In this document: one piece after another, positions 35,632 to 44,264 of the stretch | How positions within the stretch are numbered: the first letter of the stretch is position 1 | How the letters are laid out: each line of letters opens with the position of its first letter | Assembly (NCBI RefSeq): GCF_051466335.1 | Contig: NZ_CP195793.1 | Location: 992,001-1,056,000, forward strand | Length of the DNA: 64,000 bases | Source: Planctomicrobium sp051466335 | Lineage (GTDB): Bacteria > Planctomycetota > Planctomycetia > Planctomycetales > Planctomycetaceae | Direction of reading: 5' to 3' | The notes under the pieces: generated by a model | Database searches by the model: none | The model's input: only the letters and a program-made list of their open reading frames with translations | What the model was told of the DNA's origin: nothing | Position numbers and translations under genes: made by a program

Positions 35632-35685
35632 GCTTTGCGTTGATGCCGTCGTGAGCTGTCTTGCGACGGTATCGAGATGAGTTTT

Positions 35686-35720
35686 CGAAGACCGCCGAAC
35701 TTCCGGCGGTCTTCGCTTTT
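35686..35720 (+). terminator. Terminator after fba
   Basis: Twelve-base arms 35686-35697 and 35704-35715 pair perfectly around a 6-base loop, followed by C and four T. Confidence 0.85.
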
Positions 35721-35764
35721 CAATCGGTCTGCTTCGGCCTCGTTTTGATTGTGTTCTGGTTACC

Positions 35765-36841
35765 ATGAATCTCGATGACACCATCGACTACTACGATTAC
35801 CACCTCCCGGAAGAGTTGATTGCGCAGGAGCCAATCGCGAAGAGAGATGCATCCCGGCTGATGGTGGTCGATCGAAAGCAAGGGGCCATCGAACATCGCC
35901 AGTTCACCGATCTCCCAACTTACCTACAGGTCAATGACCTGCTGGTGATGAATGACACCCGCGTCGTCCCTGCACGATTGATCGGGATTCGAACTGCGAC
36001 TGGCGGCAAATGGGAAGGCCTGTTTCTGAGAAAGGAAGGGGAGCGGGACTGGCGAATCATTGGGCAGACTCGCGGCACGCTGCAACCCGGGGAACGAATT
36101 ACACTCCTTCCGCCTCTGGGGCAAAGCGATCAAGAGGCCTGCCACGTTGACACGGTGGAAATCCTTCTCAAGGAACGGCACGAGGGGGGAGAATGGGTTG
36201 TTGAGCCGCAGTCGGACGTGGAGACGTTCACACTTCTATCTCAGTACGGGGTGATGCCGCTCCCGCATTACATGAAGCGTGACGCTGTCGCGAACGACCT
36301 TGAACGCTACCAGACAACCTACGCTGAGCGGCCTGGTGCTGTGGCGGCTCCCACTGCAGGCCTGCATTTCACTCCAGAACTGTTCGCAGCTTGCAAATCC
36401 AGAGGAGTAGAGTCTGCTCGGGTGACGCTGCATGTGGGACTGGGAACGTTTCGACCAGTGAGTGTGCAAAAGCTCGCGGATCACAAAATGCACTCAGAGT
36501 GGTTCGAATTGCCGCAGGGAACCGTGAAATCCATTGAAGCAGCGAGAAATCAGGGGGGGCGAGTCGTCGCCGTCGGGACAACCACCGTTCGAACTCTTGA
36601 ATCGGCAGCCAAAGCGGGGCCATTGGCGGCGACTACCGGGGATACAAACCTGTTTATTCGTCCTCCGTTCGAATTTCAGGCAGTGGATGCGATGATCACT
36701 AATTTCCACCTCCCGAAATCAACTCTGCTGGTGTTGGTCAGTACATTCGCTGGGCGGGAATTGGTCAAACGGGCGTACGAAGAGGCCGTTGCGGAGAAAT
36801 ATCGCTTCTTCAGCTACGGTGATGCGATGCTGATCCTTTGA
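35765..36841 (+). CDS. queA: S-adenosylmethionine:tRNA ribosyltransferase-isomerase
   Basis: Adds the epoxycyclopentane part of queuosine to tRNA from SAM. 358 residues, normal length. Recognisable: the N-terminal YDYHLPEELIAQEP, then VMNDTRVVPARL, YQTTYAERPGAVAAPTAGLH and the C-terminal FHLPKSTLLVLVSTF. Single gene here; no other queuosine gene in the window. Confidence 0.96.
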   Translation: MNLDDTIDYYDYHLPEELIAQEPIAKRDASRLMVVDRKQGAIEHRQFTDLPTYLQVNDLLVMNDTRVVPARLIGIRTATGGKWEGLFLRKEGERDWRIIGQTRGTLQPGERITLLPPLGQSDQEACHVDTVEILLKERHEGGEWVVEPQSDVETFTLLSQYGVMPLPHYMKRDAVANDLERYQTTYAERPGAVAAPTAGLHFTPELFAACKSRGVESARVTLHVGLGTFRPVSVQKLADHKMHSEWFELPQGTVKSIEAARNQGGRVVAVGTTTVRTLESAAKAGPLAATTGDTNLFIRPPFEFQAVDAMITNFHLPKSTLLVLVSTFAGRELVKRAYEEAVAEKYRFFSYGDAMLIL

Positions 36842-37036
36842 TCGTCTCCAAAAATCTGAGTTCACTTCCCTCTTGGCTCATTTGTCCAAAAATCGCTAAT
36901 CTTCCAAGAGTGCCAGTAGGCAGGGTGGACGGGCGAAGGTCTGAGGAATCAGGTGAGTTCTTCCCGTGAGAATTGTCCATCCGGGCCTTCTCGCACTGCG
37001 TTACAGATACATGTTACACGGAAGGTCAGGAATCAG

Positions 37037-38578
37037 ATGTCGCTTCGCGTTTACAATACGCTGACCCGGGAAAAACAGGAATTTCAGCCGATCAAGCCTG
37101 GTCAGGTCTCCATGTACCTGTGCGGTCCGACGGTTTACAAACCAGCACATATCGGGCATATGGTTGGCCCGGTCATCTTCGACACAATCAAACGCTATCT
37201 GACTTACTCCGGCTACAAGGTGACATTCGTAGTGAATATCACCGATGTTGATGACAAGCTCATCAACAAGGCAAAAGAAAAAGGGATGGAAGTCAAAGCT
37301 CTCGCTGAGCAGATGACGGAAGATTACTTCGACAATCTGCGTTTGATGGGTGTCGATTCAATCGACCATTTCCCCTACGCAACCGATTACATCGGCGCGA
37401 TGCAGGAAATGATTCAAGGGCTGATTGACAAGGGGTCGGCATACGCGCTGAATGGCGATGTCTATTTCGCTGTGACTCAGGACGCGGATTACGGCAAGCT
37501 CAGCGGACGCAGTGTCGAACAGATGCTCGCCGGGACTCGCGTGGAAGCGAACGATCAAAAGCAGAACCCTGCCGACTTCGCTCTATGGAAGTCTTCGAAG
37601 GCGTCAGAGCCAGCGTGGGATAGCCCCTGGGGCCCCGGACGTCCGGGTTGGCACATCGAATGTTCAGCGATGAGTTGCAAGCTCCTCGGTGAATCGATCG
37701 ACATCCATGGCGGGGGGCTCGACCTGATGTTCCCGCACCATGAAAACGAACTTGCTCAATCGGAATCATCTTCCGGAAAGACGTTCGTGAAATACTGGAT
37801 GCACAACGGCTTGATGCAGTCCGGCAAGAACACCGGGAAAGTTGGTGGAGCCCATAGCAAAGATGGCGATCACGAAGCACAGATCGCCGGCAAGCTGGCT
37901 GGCTCAGCCGGCGCTGAGTCTGTGAAAACTGCGGTCTTTGCTCACCACGCCCCTGAAGTTGTTCGGTTTTTCCTTCTGTCGACGCACTACAGGAGTCCGA
38001 TCGACTTTTCCATCGAGAATATTGCCAACACTGGTAAGGCGATGGACGGATTTTATCGGCTGTTCGATACCGCACAGCGAATTGTCGGGTCAAGCTTCTA
38101 CGACATTCAAGCGTCGACTGTCCGCACTGAAACTGTGAACCTCGATCACTTGCCAGAGGATGTCAAAGCCAGCGTGATTGATCTTCGTGATCGCTTCTGG
38201 GAAGCGATGGACGACGACTTCAATACGGGTGGTGCGATTGGAATGCTCTTCGAGTTGCGACGGGTCGTGAACGGGTTCATTAGCTCGAATAAGCTTGAAG
38301 AAAGTGCAACTGCAGATCAGAAGTCGCAGCTCGTTACCCTGCTGTCGTTGCTGAAAGAACTGTCAAACGTTGTTGGTGTTTTCCGTCAGCCGCAACAGAA
38401 GAACGCAGCTGCAGATGACGGTTTCGTCAACGGCCTGATGGATCTGATTCTCGAGCTGCGAGCTGAAGCCCGCTCGACCAAGAACTGGCCAATGGCTGAT
38501 AAGATCCGCAATAAGCTCACTGAATTGAAAGTGACTGTTGAAGACGGCAAGGAAAGCGTTCGCTGGACTCGCGGTTAA
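37037..38578 (+). CDS. cysS: Cysteine-tRNA ligase with altered KMSKS region
   Basis: Charges tRNA-Cys. 513 residues from ATG 37037. HIGH motif PAHIGHM, zinc Cys/His residues CGPTVYKP, and GWHIECSAMSCK plus GGGLDLMFPHHENE are all present. The KMSKS loop is not: where it should follow the HNG turn, the sequence reads SGKNTGKVGGAHSKDG with an insertion of roughly 20 residues before HAPEVVRFFLLSTHYRSP. The C-terminal helical region is normal. Expected to be essential, so the altered loop is probably functional. Confidence 0.93.
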   Translation: MSLRVYNTLTREKQEFQPIKPGQVSMYLCGPTVYKPAHIGHMVGPVIFDTIKRYLTYSGYKVTFVVNITDVDDKLINKAKEKGMEVKALAEQMTEDYFDNLRLMGVDSIDHFPYATDYIGAMQEMIQGLIDKGSAYALNGDVYFAVTQDADYGKLSGRSVEQMLAGTRVEANDQKQNPADFALWKSSKASEPAWDSPWGPGRPGWHIECSAMSCKLLGESIDIHGGGLDLMFPHHENELAQSESSSGKTFVKYWMHNGLMQSGKNTGKVGGAHSKDGDHEAQIAGKLAGSAGAESVKTAVFAHHAPEVVRFFLLSTHYRSPIDFSIENIANTGKAMDGFYRLFDTAQRIVGSSFYDIQASTVRTETVNLDHLPEDVKASVIDLRDRFWEAMDDDFNTGGAIGMLFELRRVVNGFISSNKLEESATADQKSQLVTLLSLLKELSNVVGVFRQPQQKNAAADDGFVNGLMDLILELRAEARSTKNWPMADKIRNKLTELKVTVEDGKESVRWTRG

Positions 38579-38600
38579 TCTAAAGATTGCACTGCATGTC

Positions 38601-38644
38601 GCCGTGCATGAAATGCACAATAGCGTTTCATCACGGCTTTTTTT
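38601..38644 (+). terminator. Terminator after cysS
   Basis: A bulged stem pairing GCCGTG..ATGAAATGC with GCGTTTCAT..CACGGC, followed by seven T, within 38601-38644. Confidence 0.8.
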
Positions 38645-38750
38645 GTCTGTTTGGCTCGCATTCACTGGTGTAATGCCTGCTCTTGAGGGGAAGGTCCACA
38701 TGTGAGTGCAATGCGGGCCTCCGCTGCAGTGGCATTCGTGCGACCGGCTT

Positions 38751-39077
38751 TTAAATCTTTCGGACGATCACAGCCGTTCCGTAACACAGAACTTCCGTAG
38801 CTGCTGAATGTCCACCCATGTCCGAGGCGTCATAGGAGACTCCCACGATCGCATTGGCACCCAGCTGCTTCGCATGTGCGACCATGTCCGCGTAGGCGTG
38901 CTCTCTGGCCTGTTCGCACATTTGGACGAACGCGCCAATGCGACCTCCAATGATGCTTTTCAATCCCCCTACGATTCCTTGAGAAATGGTGGGAGCGCGG
39001 ACAGTAATTCCACGGACGATCCCCAGATACTCTTGAATTTCATAGCCTTCGATTTGAAAAGTTGTCGTAATAATCAT
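38751..39077 (-). CDS. ybjQ: YbjQ family protein (UPF0145)
   Basis: 108 residues. Motifs of the family: TTTFQIEGYEIQEYLGIV at the start and LGANAIVGVSYDAS near 77. Members form pentameric shells in known structures and are annotated as heavy-metal-binding, a role not well tested. No hydrophobic segment. Converges with cysS, sharing its terminator region. Confidence 0.9.
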   Translation of the reverse strand: MIITTTFQIEGYEIQEYLGIVRGITVRAPTISQGIVGGLKSIIGGRIGAFVQMCEQAREHAYADMVAHAKQLGANAIVGVSYDASDMGGHSAATEVLCYGTAVIVRKI

Positions 39078-39284
39078 GATTCAAGTGGTTTCTCGTTGGG
39101 TAACAGCGGATTTCGGCGACTCTTGTTTTATTCTGTTATGGTAAGTAGTACAAACGTTGATGAGACGATGTTTTTACCTGAAATTGCGGCCTGAATGAGA
39201 TCAGGGGAAGCCCTGAGTCGGAACGGTTCGAAGTGGCACGTGCCAGCATGAAGCGTTGGTCGGCACCACAAAGCGGGGAGTAAA

Positions 39285-39725
39285 ATGGCGAAACGTAAAT
39301 CAATTGATTCACCGAATTCCTCAGAGGCAAAGTTACTTTCCGGAGGAAACCCGCAGATTCCCAAGGGGGACGGCGATGAACCAGTTCAGGCGTACATCGC
39401 AGCGATGCCTGAGTGGAAGCAGGATGTCGGCAGAAGGCTTGATCAGCTGATTACGGACGTGATTCCCGGAGTCGTCAAGGGAGTTCGCTGGAACTCTCCG
39501 TTTTACGGCGTCGAAGGACAAGGCTGGTTCCTGTCGTTTCACGTGCTGACAAGGTACGTCAAAGTAACGTTCTTTCGCGGGACTTCTCTCGATCCACTTC
39601 CTCCGGGATCGGGGAAAGATCCAGAAGCACGGTGGCTGGATATTTATCAAGACGATCCCCTTGATGAGAAACTACTCAAAAAGTGGTTCAAACAGGCAGC
39701 GAAGATTCCAGGGTGGCGTCCATAA
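39285..39725 (+). CDS. DUF1801 family protein
   Basis: 146 residues. The core from ~30 to 140 matches the small DUF1801 fold: IAAMPEWKQDVGRRLDQLI, then GVRWNSPFYG and VKVTFFRGTSL. Similar proteins are annotated as YdhG-like; the biochemical activity is unknown. The first ~25 residues are polar and variable. A 12-base palindrome TGGCACGTGCCA lies 40 bases upstream of the start (39234-39245). Confidence 0.82.
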   Translation: MAKRKSIDSPNSSEAKLLSGGNPQIPKGDGDEPVQAYIAAMPEWKQDVGRRLDQLITDVIPGVVKGVRWNSPFYGVEGQGWFLSFHVLTRYVKVTFFRGTSLDPLPPGSGKDPEARWLDIYQDDPLDEKLLKKWFKQAAKIPGWRP

Positions 39726-39805
39726 GGAAACCTCTTGTGGAATCGTGTCGTTCCGTAATTTGCACGTCATTGTGCCGCGATCAAGCGTTGCTTTGGATCC
39801 TCTTT

Positions 39806-40378
39806 TCACTGTCTGATTTTGCGAGCGTACTCCTTGGCCAGCCAGAGCAAAATCGCGGTGTCCGCTCCCCCGATTTCAAGCGGCGTCTCCCCATGGAGGA
39901 GGATGCCAACGCCATGTTCGGCGTCCCAGGTGCACTCTAAAGCAACTCCAAGAAATGGCTTTCCGCTCTCCATGATCTGATGCACATTGATCGAAGGCAC
40001 GTCCATAAGACTCTTCAATCGATTGGGAGACCGAATCTTTGGAAGGAGGCGTTTCGCGTCATCTTCGTCAAATGAATCCAGGAATTGTTCTCGAATTGCG
40101 GGGTATGCTTCGTACAGCTTCTGAAGCATCGCTTTGTGAACAATCGCCTGATTGTCGACCAACCATTTGACGAGATCGATTTCATTCTTCGAGAGCGGGT
40201 TGCTGCCGCGACCTTCAGGAGCAAAGACGATCTCTACAATCCCATTCGAAGTGGTGTTCGAATTAGCAATTCCATTCGACTGCGATGAATTTCTGTAACC
40301 GGCCCAAGCTGGGAGTCTCACGGATGTAACCCAGCTATACCCGTCCCAGTGAAACTCAGGGAACGTCGGAAGGTCCAT
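39806..40378 (-). CDS. DUF6985-like protein
   Basis: 190 residues, no signal peptide. The middle (about 55-100: NEIDLVKWLVDNQAIVHKAMLQKLYEAY) and the later IRSPNRLKSLMDVPSINVHQI and LECTWDAEHGVGILLHG parts resemble the DUF6985 family of small, often accessory, bacterial proteins (some sit near toxin or immunity genes). Here it stands alone. Exact function unknown. Confidence 0.6.
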   Translation of the reverse strand: MDLPTFPEFHWDGYSWVTSVRLPAWAGYRNSSQSNGIANSNTTSNGIVEIVFAPEGRGSNPLSKNEIDLVKWLVDNQAIVHKAMLQKLYEAYPAIREQFLDSFDEDDAKRLLPKIRSPNRLKSLMDVPSINVHQIMESGKPFLGVALECTWDAEHGVGILLHGETPLEIGGADTAILLWLAKEYARKIRQ

Positions 40379-40451
40379 TTGAGTCTACCCGCTTTTGATC
40401 GATTGAGAGATATGTCAGTCAGGTGAGATTGATTGTTCGTTGTGGCGAAGC

Positions 40452-41372
40452 TCACGTTGCAGCGTATTTCAATAATTGTTCGGCAGCCATTTTTCCAAGC
40501 CTGTTCGAAGCCAATGGACTGTCACCAGTCAATAGCTTGCGGTCCAGATGGCACATTCCCGTGATATTAGAGTTCAGAATTTCGACACCGAGTCGCTGAA
40601 GTTGCTCGCCAACAAACCAGGGCATGGGACCAGGCATATAACCAATCTCGAGATTTACTCCGCGATCAAGAGAATCCGGAAAGACGCAGATTTTGTAGCC
40701 TTTGAAGATGAATTCCTCGGGCACTTCGCCGACGCCGGCAGCCAGCAAGCAGCAGGGACCATGGCAGAGCGTAATCACGAGCTTGTCGTTGCTTATCGCC
40801 CAGTGCAGCACTTGCTTCACTTCGGAACTCTGAGGAATCCCGCACAGCGACCCGTGTCCCCCTGGAATGAAGACCGCGAGATAAGGGGAATCCCGACTGA
40901 GGAGATTCTCGAGAATGTTGCCAAGTTTCAATGGCTGGCGAAACTTGGGGAGGTACTTCTCATAGGTGCATCGAACAGCTTCGTCCTCGTTGGGCATTGC
41001 CCACATTTCGAGCTTCACAGGATTGCCAGAGAGCGTGGCGACTTCGACCTCGAATCCCGCTTGATCGATGTGGTGCATTGGCAGAAGCGTCTCAACTGGA
41101 TGATTTCCGGTGGAGAAGAATGTTCCGTTCCCCATCAGCAGATATCGCTCATCAGCGGCGATCATGAGGACCTTCCATTTCTCGCCCTGATACGGTTGCT
41201 GAAAACTAAGTCCATCGAAATCCGTTTTAGCCGCCGTGTACAACGAGAGTGAGTACGGCGATGGAAAGTAAGCGTTGTCCTCAGCGGGATCGATCGTCGG
41301 TGTTTTGTTCAACACAGCCTGAATCCTTTGGTGGAGATCGGAATCTGATGATTGCGAGCTATCGAACAGCAC
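40452..41372 (-). CDS. hchA: HchA-type glyoxalase/deglycase (DJ-1/PfpI superfamily)
   Basis: 306 residues. Catalytic cysteine in the nucleophile elbow ITLCHGPCCLL; Glu and His partners are in the FIPGGHGSLCG and DRGVNLEIGYMPGPMPW regions. Length and these motifs match E. coli HchA (Hsp31), a glyoxalase III/holdase reported to convert methylglyoxal to lactate and to repair glycated proteins. Alone in its neighbourhood; transcribed on the minus strand. Confidence 0.88.
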   Translation of the reverse strand: MLFDSSQSSDSDLHQRIQAVLNKTPTIDPAEDNAYFPSPYSLSLYTAAKTDFDGLSFQQPYQGEKWKVLMIAADERYLLMGNGTFFSTGNHPVETLLPMHHIDQAGFEVEVATLSGNPVKLEMWAMPNEDEAVRCTYEKYLPKFRQPLKLGNILENLLSRDSPYLAVFIPGGHGSLCGIPQSSEVKQVLHWAISNDKLVITLCHGPCCLLAAGVGEVPEEFIFKGYKICVFPDSLDRGVNLEIGYMPGPMPWFVGEQLQRLGVEILNSNITGMCHLDRKLLTGDSPLASNRLGKMAAEQLLKYAAT

Positions 41373-41637
41373 CTCACTCTGATGCGGAGATACAATGCCC
41401 CTGTGTTTGTGGCGATCCGTTTGATTGTTTCAACTTTGTTCCGGAATGCAAACTGACTTTTCGTTGCGTGTCGTCGCTGACGCAGAGTTTGGATTCTCAG
41501 GCGGCAATCGAGAATGGTTCGTCAGCTTGCAGCTTTTACTGAATTCAGTTACGAACCTGTGTTTTGTTGGTCCTGTGCGACAGTGAGTGTTCCATGTCGA
41601 GGAGGCGGGCCCGGATGACATGCCAAGAGGTCGATTC

Positions 41638-42300
41638 ATGCAAGTGTCGGAGTATACATTTTTCCCGACGCGGGTGGTGACAATCCAGTTTCCGGAAACT
41701 GAGTCGTTGAATGCGGACCTCTGCAAATTGTTTGATGAGCGGCCGGATCTCGATGACAGATTTAATCTGCTCCCTGAAGCTCAGAATCTGGTGCGTCTGG
41801 CGGAGACAGTTCCCGCGATTGCTCAGCTTCGATCGATGTTCATATCGGGAGCGAAACGATGGCTGCAGGCAGAAGGGATGACGCTCCCAGAAGGGATTGA
41901 CGTCGTACTCTTTAGCAATCGAATGCAACGTGGAGACGCGACGATTGTTCATAATCATCTCGCGGATTTGATTGGGATCTACTACGCACGAACAGCGGAG
42001 GCGAGTCGTGATCCGATCGATCTGTCAGGGAGCGATGATTATTTCGATGCGGGTGACGGCTTACTGGTTTTGCACGATCCTCGTTTTAATGCCAATCTCA
42101 CTACGGTCTGTAATCGCGATCACGTGAAAGTGACACCGCGGCCCGGTTTCATGCTGATTTTCCCAGCTTACGTCTGGCATTCAGTCACTCCTCATCGCGG
42201 TGATTTTCATCGTCTTGCGTTCTCAATGAACTTCACGATGCGTTGGCCTTCTGGCGAATCGGAGTATGTTTCATTGAATGATGAGAGCAGCACGAAGTGA
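41638..42300 (+). CDS. Putative 2OG-Fe(II) oxygenase
   Basis: 220 residues from ATG 41638 (ATG 41623 and 41587 are upstream options). The C-terminal double-stranded beta-helix shows HNHLADLIGIYYA, then a second histidine in FPAYVWHSVTPHRG with a downstream Arg (HRLAFSMNF), as in the TIGR02466-type 2OG-Fe(II) oxygenase family. The N-terminus FPTRVVTIQFPE is typical. Substrate unknown. The IS903-like element begins ~60 bases after its stop. Confidence 0.75.
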   Translation: MQVSEYTFFPTRVVTIQFPETESLNADLCKLFDERPDLDDRFNLLPEAQNLVRLAETVPAIAQLRSMFISGAKRWLQAEGMTLPEGIDVVLFSNRMQRGDATIVHNHLADLIGIYYARTAEASRDPIDLSGSDDYFDAGDGLLVLHDPRFNANLTTVCNRDHVKVTPRPGFMLIFPAYVWHSVTPHRGDFHRLAFSMNFTMRWPSGESEYVSLNDESSTK

Positions 42301-42350
42301 CGCTGCGTGTGTATGATTATGGGAGGCCAATACAGTCGCAGTGACTTTTG

Positions 42351-42359
42351 AAAATTAAC
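42351..42359. repeat. Target-site duplication, left copy
   Basis: AAAATTAAC, immediately outside the left inverted repeat; the same nine bases recur at 43314-43322. Confidence 0.85.
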
Positions 42360-43313
42360 TGCCTTGTTGAAAACGTCTCTTGAATGTTCGATTGTGTCGC
42401 GCTAAAAGAGGTTGCATGAGCGAGTCATCACCTACAAATATCCTGCTGGAAGTCACTTCACTCTCAATGCGGATCGCCCGCAAGTACGTCGCTCCCTATT
42501 CGCACCGCTTCAGTCCCCAGAAGTTTACTCAGGAGCAGCTTCTCACCTGCCTGATTCTGCGGGCGTACCTGAAGGCAACCTACCGGGGTGTGATCGAGGT
42601 TCTGGAAGTCTCCAGTGACCTGCGTGACCGTCTGGGGCTAAAGTCCTTGCCGCATTATTCGACGCTGAAGAAGTTCGCTGACCGCTCCAGCGTGCTGGAG
42701 ATCGTCGACGCGATGCTGCATGAACTGGTCCAGAAGTTTGCACTGGATGCAGAAGAAGCCGCCATCGATTCCACAGGCATGGAGACGAGCTCAGCGAGTG
42801 CTCACTTCCAGTCTTGCAGCGGAAAACAGCGGACAAAGTACGTCAAATTGTCCGTGTGTGTACTGGCCGGATCACTGATTCCCAGCGGACTGGCGGTGAG
42901 TTGGGGGCCCTGCAATGACAAGGCTGAAGCAGCTGAAGTGCTGGCCAAGGCGGCGACGAGTTCGCAGCCGAAAACTCTCTTTGCCGATGCAGGCTACGAT
43001 GCCGAATGGGTCCATCGGTTCTGCCGGGAGGATTGGCAGGTGGACAGCGTGATCAACCCTGCTGTGCACCGAACGGATGGTGGGCTCAATGGAATGTATC
43101 GCTCCGAAATGACTGCAGAAACACTCAAGGAGAAAGGCTACGGCAGACGCTGGCTGGTGGAATCGTACCTGAGTGGGCTCAAACGCACCACCGGAAACGC
43201 CCTCTCAGCCCGGAGTGAGCGAAGCTTGTTTGTGGAAGCAGCGATCCGAGTCCTGGCCTACGCCCTGAGGCGTTAGGTGAAACACAATAACTCACAGGCC
43301 TTTCAACAGAGCA
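42360..43313 (+). mobile_element. IS903-like insertion sequence (IS5 family), complete
   Basis: 954 bp. Terminal inverted repeats: 42360-42372 and 43301-43313, 11 of 13 bases alike, with the core TGTTGAAA. From memory the IS903 ends contain TTTGTTGAAT, which fits. Flanking 9-bp duplication also fits the IS903 group. One full transposase gene inside. The intact ends, intact gene and exact duplication point to a recent insertion. Confidence 0.85.
42416..43276 (+). CDS. IS5/IS903-like transposase
   Basis: 286 residues from ATG 42416. DDE residues in order: Asp in AAIDSTGME, Asp in LFADAGYD, and Glu in WLVESYLSGLKR, the Y-R-E-like third-motif region of IS4/IS5 transposases. N-terminal helical DNA-binding part (FTQEQLLTCLILRAYLK). 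No frameshift seen, so probably active. Codon use is more GC-ended than in neighbouring genes, in line with transfer. Confidence 0.92.
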   Translation: MSESSPTNILLEVTSLSMRIARKYVAPYSHRFSPQKFTQEQLLTCLILRAYLKATYRGVIEVLEVSSDLRDRLGLKSLPHYSTLKKFADRSSVLEIVDAMLHELVQKFALDAEEAAIDSTGMETSSASAHFQSCSGKQRTKYVKLSVCVLAGSLIPSGLAVSWGPCNDKAEAAEVLAKAATSSQPKTLFADAGYDAEWVHRFCREDWQVDSVINPAVHRTDGGLNGMYRSEMTAETLKEKGYGRRWLVESYLSGLKRTTGNALSARSERSLFVEAAIRVLAYALRR

Positions 43314-43322
43314 AAAATTAAC
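43314..43322. repeat. Target-site duplication, right copy
   Basis: AAAATTAAC, directly after the right inverted repeat; matches 42351-42359 exactly. Confidence 0.85.
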
Positions 43323-43398
43323 CTAAATGATCGTTCTCAGTTCGATTCGATCGAGATCATGGGAGGAGCGACGATGGCTGCCACCGGTGAGCTCGGTT

Positions 43399-43509
43399 CG
43401 ATTGACCCGCATTCGTATCGGTCATGTGCACCTGAATGTCGCTGATCTGGAACGCTCCAATTAGTTTTATTGTGAGGTGCTTGGATTCGGTCTGACGCAG
43501 CGATACGAA
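43399..43509 (+). pseudogene. VOC/glyoxalase-family remnant with in-frame stop
   Basis: Frame starting near 43399 reads LTRIRIGHVHLNVADLERSN, then TAG at 43462-43464, then FYCEVLGFGLTQRYE. This is the conserved first beta-alpha-beta block of vicinal-oxygen-chelate proteins, including the H of the metal site. The match ends at ~43509, where an attC-like palindrome region begins, so the gene is both interrupted by a stop and truncated. Confidence 0.7.
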
Positions 43510-43551
43510 AAGCTAACCTGCCCGGTACTGCAATGCCGCTCGATACGGGTT

Positions 43552-43602
43552 CTAACGCAAAACCTGCCGGGCAGCACCGGGTCAGGTTGAGCGGCTGGTT
43601 AG
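43552..43602 (-). other. attC-like palindrome (possible integron recombination site)
   Basis: On the minus strand: CTAAC, spacer, AACCTG, GC-rich centre, CAGGTT, spacer, GTTAG. The outer and inner arms pair and are separated by a few unpaired bases, the usual shape of an integron attC site. It starts 21 bases after the stop of the small gene at 43623, where a cassette attC should be. The outer core GTTAGAA deviates at its last base from GTTRRRY. Confidence 0.45.
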
Positions 43603-43622
43603 TCGTGGCGCGGAGTGGTGGC

Positions 43623-43961
43623 TCACTCGTCTTCTTCAAACGGCCCCAGTGTGTAGTAAACCTTACCGCCTTCGAATTGCCGAAGCCAGACATCGCTGAA
43701 TTCTTCGCCCATGCCACGGACATAAAACCGGATGTCGGGGTACTCGGCTGAAACGTGGGTCATCAGTTCTTCGACATCCTGAGACGCCAGGCCATTGAAG
43801 TCAGTCTGACCCTCGGTCCAACCGCGTAGGAAATCTTCGAGGACGTCATCCACGGCGTATCGGTTTTGCGCAGCCAGCCATGACCGGGCAACCTTACCGA
43901 CGTCGTTGACAGCCGGTGGCTCATCGGAGAACTCGAATTTCACACATGTGTAGTAGCTCAT
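43623..43961 (-). CDS. Small acidic protein of unknown function (cassette-like)
   Basis: 112 residues. Acidic, no signal or membrane segment; rich in Tyr, Phe, Trp and Asp/Glu. Visible pieces: SYYTCVKFEFSDEP, then DDVLEDFLRGWTEGQ and YPDIRFYVRGMGEEFSDVW. Size and acidity resemble immunity or phage-defence accessory proteins, but there is no family match I recognise. It is followed by the attC-like site and preceded upstream by a GTTAGGC site, so it may be an integron gene cassette. Confidence 0.6.
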   Translation of the reverse strand: MSYYTCVKFEFSDEPPAVNDVGKVARSWLAAQNRYAVDDVLEDFLRGWTEGQTDFNGLASQDVEELMTHVSAEYPDIRFYVRGMGEEFSDVWLRQFEGGKVYYTLGPFEEDE

Positions 43962-44039
43962 CGCTGCCTCACGTTGCCTAAAATCTGATTCTCTGAATTG
44001 AACGCGTTGAGAATATCAGTCGGCTTTCGCGTGTCAATT

Positions 44040-44085
44040 CCTACAGGGCCTAACGGGGGTGCGTGCGAATTGACCGAGCTATACG
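44040..44085 (-). other. Partial attC-like site (GTTAGGC core with stem)
   Basis: Minus strand: GTTAGGC preceded by a stem (GGGTGTTGTGCG pairing with CGCACGCACCC, imperfect). The 3' core fits GTTRRRY exactly but no clear 5' core was found, so it may be degraded or a coincidence. It lies between the small gene at 43623 and the PIN gene. Confidence 0.3.
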
Positions 44086-44110
44086 CACAACACCCGCGCC
44101 CACAATGTGA

Positions 44111-44140
44111 AAGCCCTTCGACATGCTCGCCGAAGGGCTT
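44111..44140. terminator. Hairpin downstream of PIN toxin gene
   Basis: Perfect 10-bp stem (44111-44120 with 44131-44140) and 10-base loop. It lies ~125 bases past the PIN gene stop. Confidence 0.6.
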
Positions 44141-44264
44141 GTTTCTGAGAATAGTCGGAGTGACAAGACACCGATTGAACTTTTTATGGCTGGGCTGGCC
44201 GGTTGGGACAGCCCTATACGAAAGATGATCGGCGATTGAACAAAGCAAGCGGATTGACTTTGTG

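Noticed and set aside
39234..39245. Palindrome TGGCACGTGCCA, considered as half of a sigma-54 promoter
   Set aside because: The GG to GC distance is nine bases, not ten, and the symmetry is a simple 12-base palindrome; listed only with the gene downstream.
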